A DNA stretch of 8,911 bases, from NCBI GenBank assembly GCA_035604635.1, contig DATNIC010000014.1, forward strand, positions 1 to 8,911, read 5' to 3'. The translations under genes were made by a program, and so were the position numbers. Positions 6,382 to 8,911 of this stretch are shown here, piece after piece (the first letter of the stretch is position 1; every line of letters starts with the position of its first letter). Source of the DNA: DATNIC01 sp035604635. GTDB taxonomy: Bacteria; Vulcanimicrobiota; Vulcanimicrobiia; Vulcanimicrobiales; Vulcanimicrobiaceae. The notes under the pieces were generated by a model, which searched no databases, was not told the DNA's origin, and worked only from the letters and a program-made list of their open reading frames with translations.

Positions 6382-6687
6382 GTGGTGGTTCGAATGACGC
6401 TTGCGATCGAGGATGAACGTTTCGGTCGCGGCGTGGCCGCCGCGCTCCGCGGTCCGGGAGGGCCGGCCGGGATCGTCGCCTGCGAAGCAAACGGCCGCGA
6501 GCTGACGATCGCATACGATGACGCGATGACCTCTTCGGCGGTCGTGCGGCACCTCATCGAAGTTGAACTCGCCGCGCGTGACGCGGATATTCCGAGCGAC
6601 CTGGGGGAACTCGCGCGGATCGCCGCACGCGGCTTAGATGATCCGCAACTCGACGAGCGGCGCGTCATCGAATGGCACGTGCCGTGA
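6382..6687 (+). CDS. Unrecognised small protein upstream of cdaA, possible ferredoxin-like fold
   Basis: I do not recognise this 101-residue protein. It is supported as a gene by a good ribosome site (GGTGAG at 6371-6376, five bases before the GTG), by filling the space between divergent rsgA and cdaA, and by its TGA at 6685-6687 overlapping the cdaA start region. GTG 6385 or ATG 6394 are alternative starts. The first two-thirds follows strand (TLAIED), helix (RFGRGVAAALRG), strand (GIVACEA), strand (RELTIAYDDAMTS), helix (AVVRHLIEVELA). That beta-alpha-beta-beta-alpha order, and the phrase 'YDDAMTSSAVVRHLIE', resemble heavy-metal-associated (HMA) domains, which often read 'YDP...TS...IV..IE'. 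The CxxC metal site is missing. The rest (65-101) is acidic then ends RRVIEWHVP. It has no signal peptide or membrane segment. A role with CdaA is inferred only from coupling. Confidence 0.65.
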   Translation: MVVRMTLAIEDERFGRGVAAALRGPGGPAGIVACEANGRELTIAYDDAMTSSAVVRHLIEVELAARDADIPSDLGELARIAARGLDDPQLDERRVIEWHVP

Positions 6688-7556
6688 TCCAGGCCTCCTT
6701 GGGTTCGCTCACGTTCGGTGTAGCCGACTTCATCGATATCGTCGCGACGTCGGTCCTCATCTATTACTTGCTGCTGTTGATTCGGGGGACACGCGCCGTC
6801 CAGATCCTCGTCGGCCTGCTCGTCGTGCTCTTGATTCTCGCGCTCGCCAACAGCTTCCACCTCCTCGTCCTTGCGACGCTCATGCAGTATCTGTTGCTCG
6901 GTACCGCCGTTACGATCCCGATCGTCTTCCAGCCGGAGCTCCGCCGCGGCTTGGAGCAGATCGGGCGCGGACGGCTCTTCGGCCGCCGTAGCTTAGAGGA
7001 AGGGGATGCTCCAGCCGGCCGGACCGAGGCGGTGGCGATCCTCTCCGAAGCCGCTACCACCCTCTCGCAGACGCGAACGGGCGCCTTGATCGCGATCGAG
7101 CAGCAGACGGGCCTCAAAGAATACGTCGAGAGCGGGACGACGCTCGACGCGAAGCTCTCGATCGAGTTGCTGGTAACCCTCTTCACGCGAGGGACGCCGC
7201 TGCACGACGGCGCCGTCATCGTTCGAGAAGCGGTGATCGAAGCAGCGGGCTGCTTCCTGCCCCTTTCGGAAAACGTTGCGACGGACCGGCACCTGGGGAC
7301 GCGACACCGCGCTGCCTTGGGTCTCTCCGAGCAAACGGATGCGGTCGTCATCGTCGTCTCGGAATCGGGCGCCATCTCGGTCGCGCGCGGAGGCCGGCTC
7401 TCACGCGAGATCGACGATCAGGAACGCTTGCGGAAAGTGCTCCTCGCGTGTACGCGGCCTCCGCGCGTCCGCCGGCGGCACCGCGAAGGCGTTTTTGCGA
7501 ATCTGCGCGCATTGCGTCCACGTGTGGCAACTCGTACGGAAGAACTTCGGACTTAA
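6672..7556 (+). CDS. cdaA: Diadenylate cyclase CdaA (membrane c-di-AMP synthase)
   Basis: CdaA condenses two ATP into cyclic di-AMP, which controls potassium/osmolyte transport and wall homeostasis. The product is 294 residues from ATG 6672. Three membrane helices lie at about 19-37, 43-59 and 67-85, with the typical IRGTRAVQ between the first two and FQPELRRGLEQIGRGRLF (from 86) entering the cytoplasmic DAC domain. Catalytic signatures are intact: TPLHDGAVI with Asp179-Gly-Ala and GTRHRAALGLSE with Arg211-His-Arg213. The tail is Arg-rich. An alternative GTG at 6684 would form a GTGA overlap with the preceding ORF, as seen at two other junctions here, and would lose only four residues; the ATG overlap is 16 bases. 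The 3' end overlaps the CdaR-like gene by 35 bases. Gene order with glmM is the conserved c-di-AMP/cell-wall cluster. The function is very secure; the exact start is not. Confidence 0.95.
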   Translation: MARAVIQASLGSLTFGVADFIDIVATSVLIYYLLLLIRGTRAVQILVGLLVVLLILALANSFHLLVLATLMQYLLLGTAVTIPIVFQPELRRGLEQIGRGRLFGRRSLEEGDAPAGRTEAVAILSEAATTLSQTRTGALIAIEQQTGLKEYVESGTTLDAKLSIELLVTLFTRGTPLHDGAVIVREAVIEAAGCFLPLSENVATDRHLGTRHRAALGLSEQTDAVVIVVSESGAISVARGGRLSREIDDQERLRKVLLACTRPPRVRRRHREGVFANLRALRPRVATRTEELRT

Positions 7557-7698
7557 GGTCCTCGCGCTCGTCATCGCGATCCTCGCGTGGGTGTACGTGC
7601 GCTTTGCTGGGAATCCCGTGCTGACCGGCCACTTCGATCAACAGGTGACCGGGCCGCCGCATCGGCCGGCGCCGACTGCTTCGGGATCGCCGCAGTGA
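7522..7698 (+). CDS. Minimal CdaR/YbbR-like membrane anchor lacking YbbR domains
   Basis: This 58-residue ORF lies exactly where cdaR (ybbR) sits between cdaA and glmM. From GTG 7522 it reads VWQLVRKNFGLKVLALVIAI, continuing into LAWVYVRFAG. That matches the CdaR N-terminus: a short basic segment with N-x-x-L-K, one membrane helix (about 11-28) and the L-W-x-Y-V ending. A short GHFDQQVTG could be the first strand of a YbbR repeat. It then ends in a Pro/Ala/Ser tail and a TGA overlapping the glmM GTG. Normal CdaR has several YbbR domains (roughly 300-480 residues) outside the membrane; none can fit here. It starts inside cdaA (35-base overlap) and has no clear ribosome site, so translation is probably coupled. 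It could be a reduced CdaR, an unrelated small membrane protein, or decay. The clean overlaps on both sides favour a maintained gene. Confidence 0.68.
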   Translation: MWQLVRKNFGLKVLALVIAILAWVYVRFAGNPVLTGHFDQQVTGPPHRPAPTASGSPQ

Positions 7699-8911
7699 GC
7701 AGACTCTTCGGTACCGACGGAATCCGCGGCGTTGCGAACACCGAGCTGACGCCTGAGCTCGCATTTCGTGTCGGGCGCGCCGGTGCAGCGGTCCTGGCGG
7801 GAGCGTGCGATGCCAGTCAACCGATCGTGGTCGGGCGCGACACACGCTTGTCCGGGACGATGCTCGAAGCAGCAGTCGTAGCGGGGATTACGTCGGTCGG
7901 TCGCGAGGTGCTGTTGCTCGGCGTCGTCCCGACGCCGGCGGTGGCATTCATCGCGCGCTCGATCGGAGCGGCTGCAGGCGTGATGATCAGTGCCTCACAC
8001 AATCCGATCGAGGATAATGGAATCAAATTCTTCGCGGGTGACGGCTTCAAGCTTCCCGATGAGATCGAAGATGCGATCGAAGCGCGGCTTGATGATCCGA
8101 CGCTCGCGCGCCCGACGCACGCAGCGATCGGGACCGCCCGCTCCGGCGGAGATCTCGTCGATCGCTACGTCGGGGCGCTGGCCCACAACGCCGGGGATTT
8201 GAGCCGGCTGACGATCGTCGTCGATGCCGCATACGGCGCAGCGTACGTGATCGGACCGGAAATTTTCAAGCTCCTCGGCGCGGACGTCGTCGCCCTCAAC
8301 GCGGAAGACGACGGGCGGAAAATCAATGTCGAGTGCGGCGCGACGCACATGGAGACGATCGCACGTGCCGTCGGCGAGCTCATCGCCTCAGGTAAGAAGA
8401 ACGTCGTCGGCGTCGCGTTCGACGGCGATGCCGATCGCGCGCTATTCGTCGACGAGACCGGCGCGATCTTGACCGGCGATCACGTCCTGATGATCCTCGC
8501 GCGCGAACGCAAGGCGCGCAACGCCTTGCCCGGTGAGGGCGTCGTCGGGACCGTGATGGCGAATCTCGGCCTCGAGCGCGCGCTGGCGATGGACGGCATC
8601 GCACTCATTCGCACGCCGGTCGGCGATCGTTACGTCCTTGACGCGATGCGCAGCGGCGGCTACGAGCTCGGCGGCGAGCAATCCGGTCACACGATCGATT
8701 TTGCGTGGAATACCACAGGCGATGGGCCGATGACGGCGGTCTCGTTGTTCTCCATCGTCGCCGAGCGCGGCAGCCTCCACGAACTCGGACGCGATTTGCG
8801 CGTCTACCCGCAAACCTTGGTCAATGTCAGAGTTTCGGACCGCGACGTCCTCGAGAAGAACCCGGCAATCGGCGTCGCTATCGACCAGGCCCGTGCGCAG
8901 CTCGGGGACGG
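7695..8911 (+). CDS. glmM: Phosphoglucosamine mutase GlmM, 5' part
   Basis: GlmM interconverts glucosamine-6-phosphate and glucosamine-1-phosphate, feeding UDP-GlcNAc and peptidoglycan. The frame stays open from GTG 7695 to the right edge: 405 complete codons of an expected 445 or so, so only the end of the phosphate-binding domain is missing. The N-terminus SRLFGTDGIRGVAN is diagnostic. The phosphoserine loop is SASHNP at 99-104 with catalytic Ser101. The magnesium loop is DGDADR at 243-248. The sugar-binding loop is GGEQSGH at 326-332; GEQSG rather than GEMSG fits GlmM. The GTG overlaps the TGA of the CdaR-like ORF (GTGA), indicating translational coupling. In Bacillus, Lactococcus and Staphylococcus GlmM binds CdaA and lowers its activity, which fits the cluster. 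No internal frameshift is seen. Confidence 0.96.
   Translation, partial: MSRLFGTDGIRGVANTELTPELAFRVGRAGAAVLAGACDASQPIVVGRDTRLSGTMLEAAVVAGITSVGREVLLLGVVPTPAVAFIARSIGAAAGVMISASHNPIEDNGIKFFAGDGFKLPDEIEDAIEARLDDPTLARPTHAAIGTARSGGDLVDRYVGALAHNAGDLSRLTIVVDAAYGAAYVIGPEIFKLLGADVVALNAEDDGRKINVECGATHMETIARAVGELIASGKKNVVGVAFDGDADRALFVDETGAILTGDHVLMILARERKARNALPGEGVVGTVMANLGLERALAMDGIALIRTPVGDRYVLDAMRSGGYELGGEQSGHTIDFAWNTTGDGPMTAVSLFSIVAERGSLHELGRDLRVYPQTLVNVRVSDRDVLEKNPAIGVAIDQARAQLGD

Noticed and set aside
6346..6552. N-terminal extension of RsgA to an ATG at 6552
   Set aside because: It adds 69 residues with no OB-fold similarity and overlaps the divergent gene. The length from TTG 6345 fits the family.
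6336..6860. 174-codon minus-strand open frame across the 6382 ORF and cdaA
   Set aside because: It is Ser/Arg-rich with no recognisable motif, and it conflicts with cdaA and with the better-supported small ORF.

Overview
The window is GC-rich bacterial chromosomal DNA, densely packed, with no mobile element, tRNA/rRNA gene or CRISPR array that I can see. Almost every gene is a recognisable housekeeping or physiological gene. The cdaA / CdaR-like / glmM cluster is typical of Terrabacteria-type Gram-positives and their relatives. Together with a cobalamin-synthesis gene, a class I-type PHA synthase, high GC and heavy GTG/TTG start use, it suggests a poorly sampled soil lineage such as Candidatus Eremiobacterota (WPS-2). 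That assignment is an inference from gene style only and is not certain.

Layout. (1) Positions 2-424: 3' part of cobS (cobalamin nucleotide-loop assembly), running off the left edge. It overlaps the GTG start of priA (421-2811, primosomal helicase) by four bases. (2) After a 55-base gap with a good extended -10 element come msrA (2867-3493, exported single-cysteine methionine sulfoxide reductase) and, 11 bases later, phaC (3505-5121, polyhydroxyalkanoate synthase), probably one transcript. (3) Convergent to phaC on the minus strand is a small ribosome-maturation operon, rsgA (6345-5428) then rpsT (5422-5129). An intrinsic-terminator-like hairpin for it lies inside the 3' end of phaC. (4) Divergent from rsgA on the plus strand is a four-gene run: an unrecognised 101-residue ORF (6382-6687), cdaA (6672-7556, c-di-AMP cyclase), a 58-residue remnant-like CdaR/YbbR membrane anchor (7522-7698), and glmM (7695 to the right edge, phosphoglucosamine mutase). 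All of these overlap their neighbours.

How the genes work together. In known systems CdaA makes c-di-AMP, CdaR (YbbR domains outside the membrane) modulates it, and GlmM both makes the cell-wall precursor GlcN-1-P and binds and inhibits CdaA, linking osmolyte signalling to peptidoglycan supply. The gene order is conserved here, but the CdaR position holds only a single-pass anchor with no YbbR domain. An extra small ORF with a possible ferredoxin-like pattern sits translationally coupled in front of cdaA. These two points are the most unusual in the window. RsgA and S20 both act on the 30S subunit, so their pairing is functionally coherent. MsrA and PhaC share only a loose stress/starvation theme.
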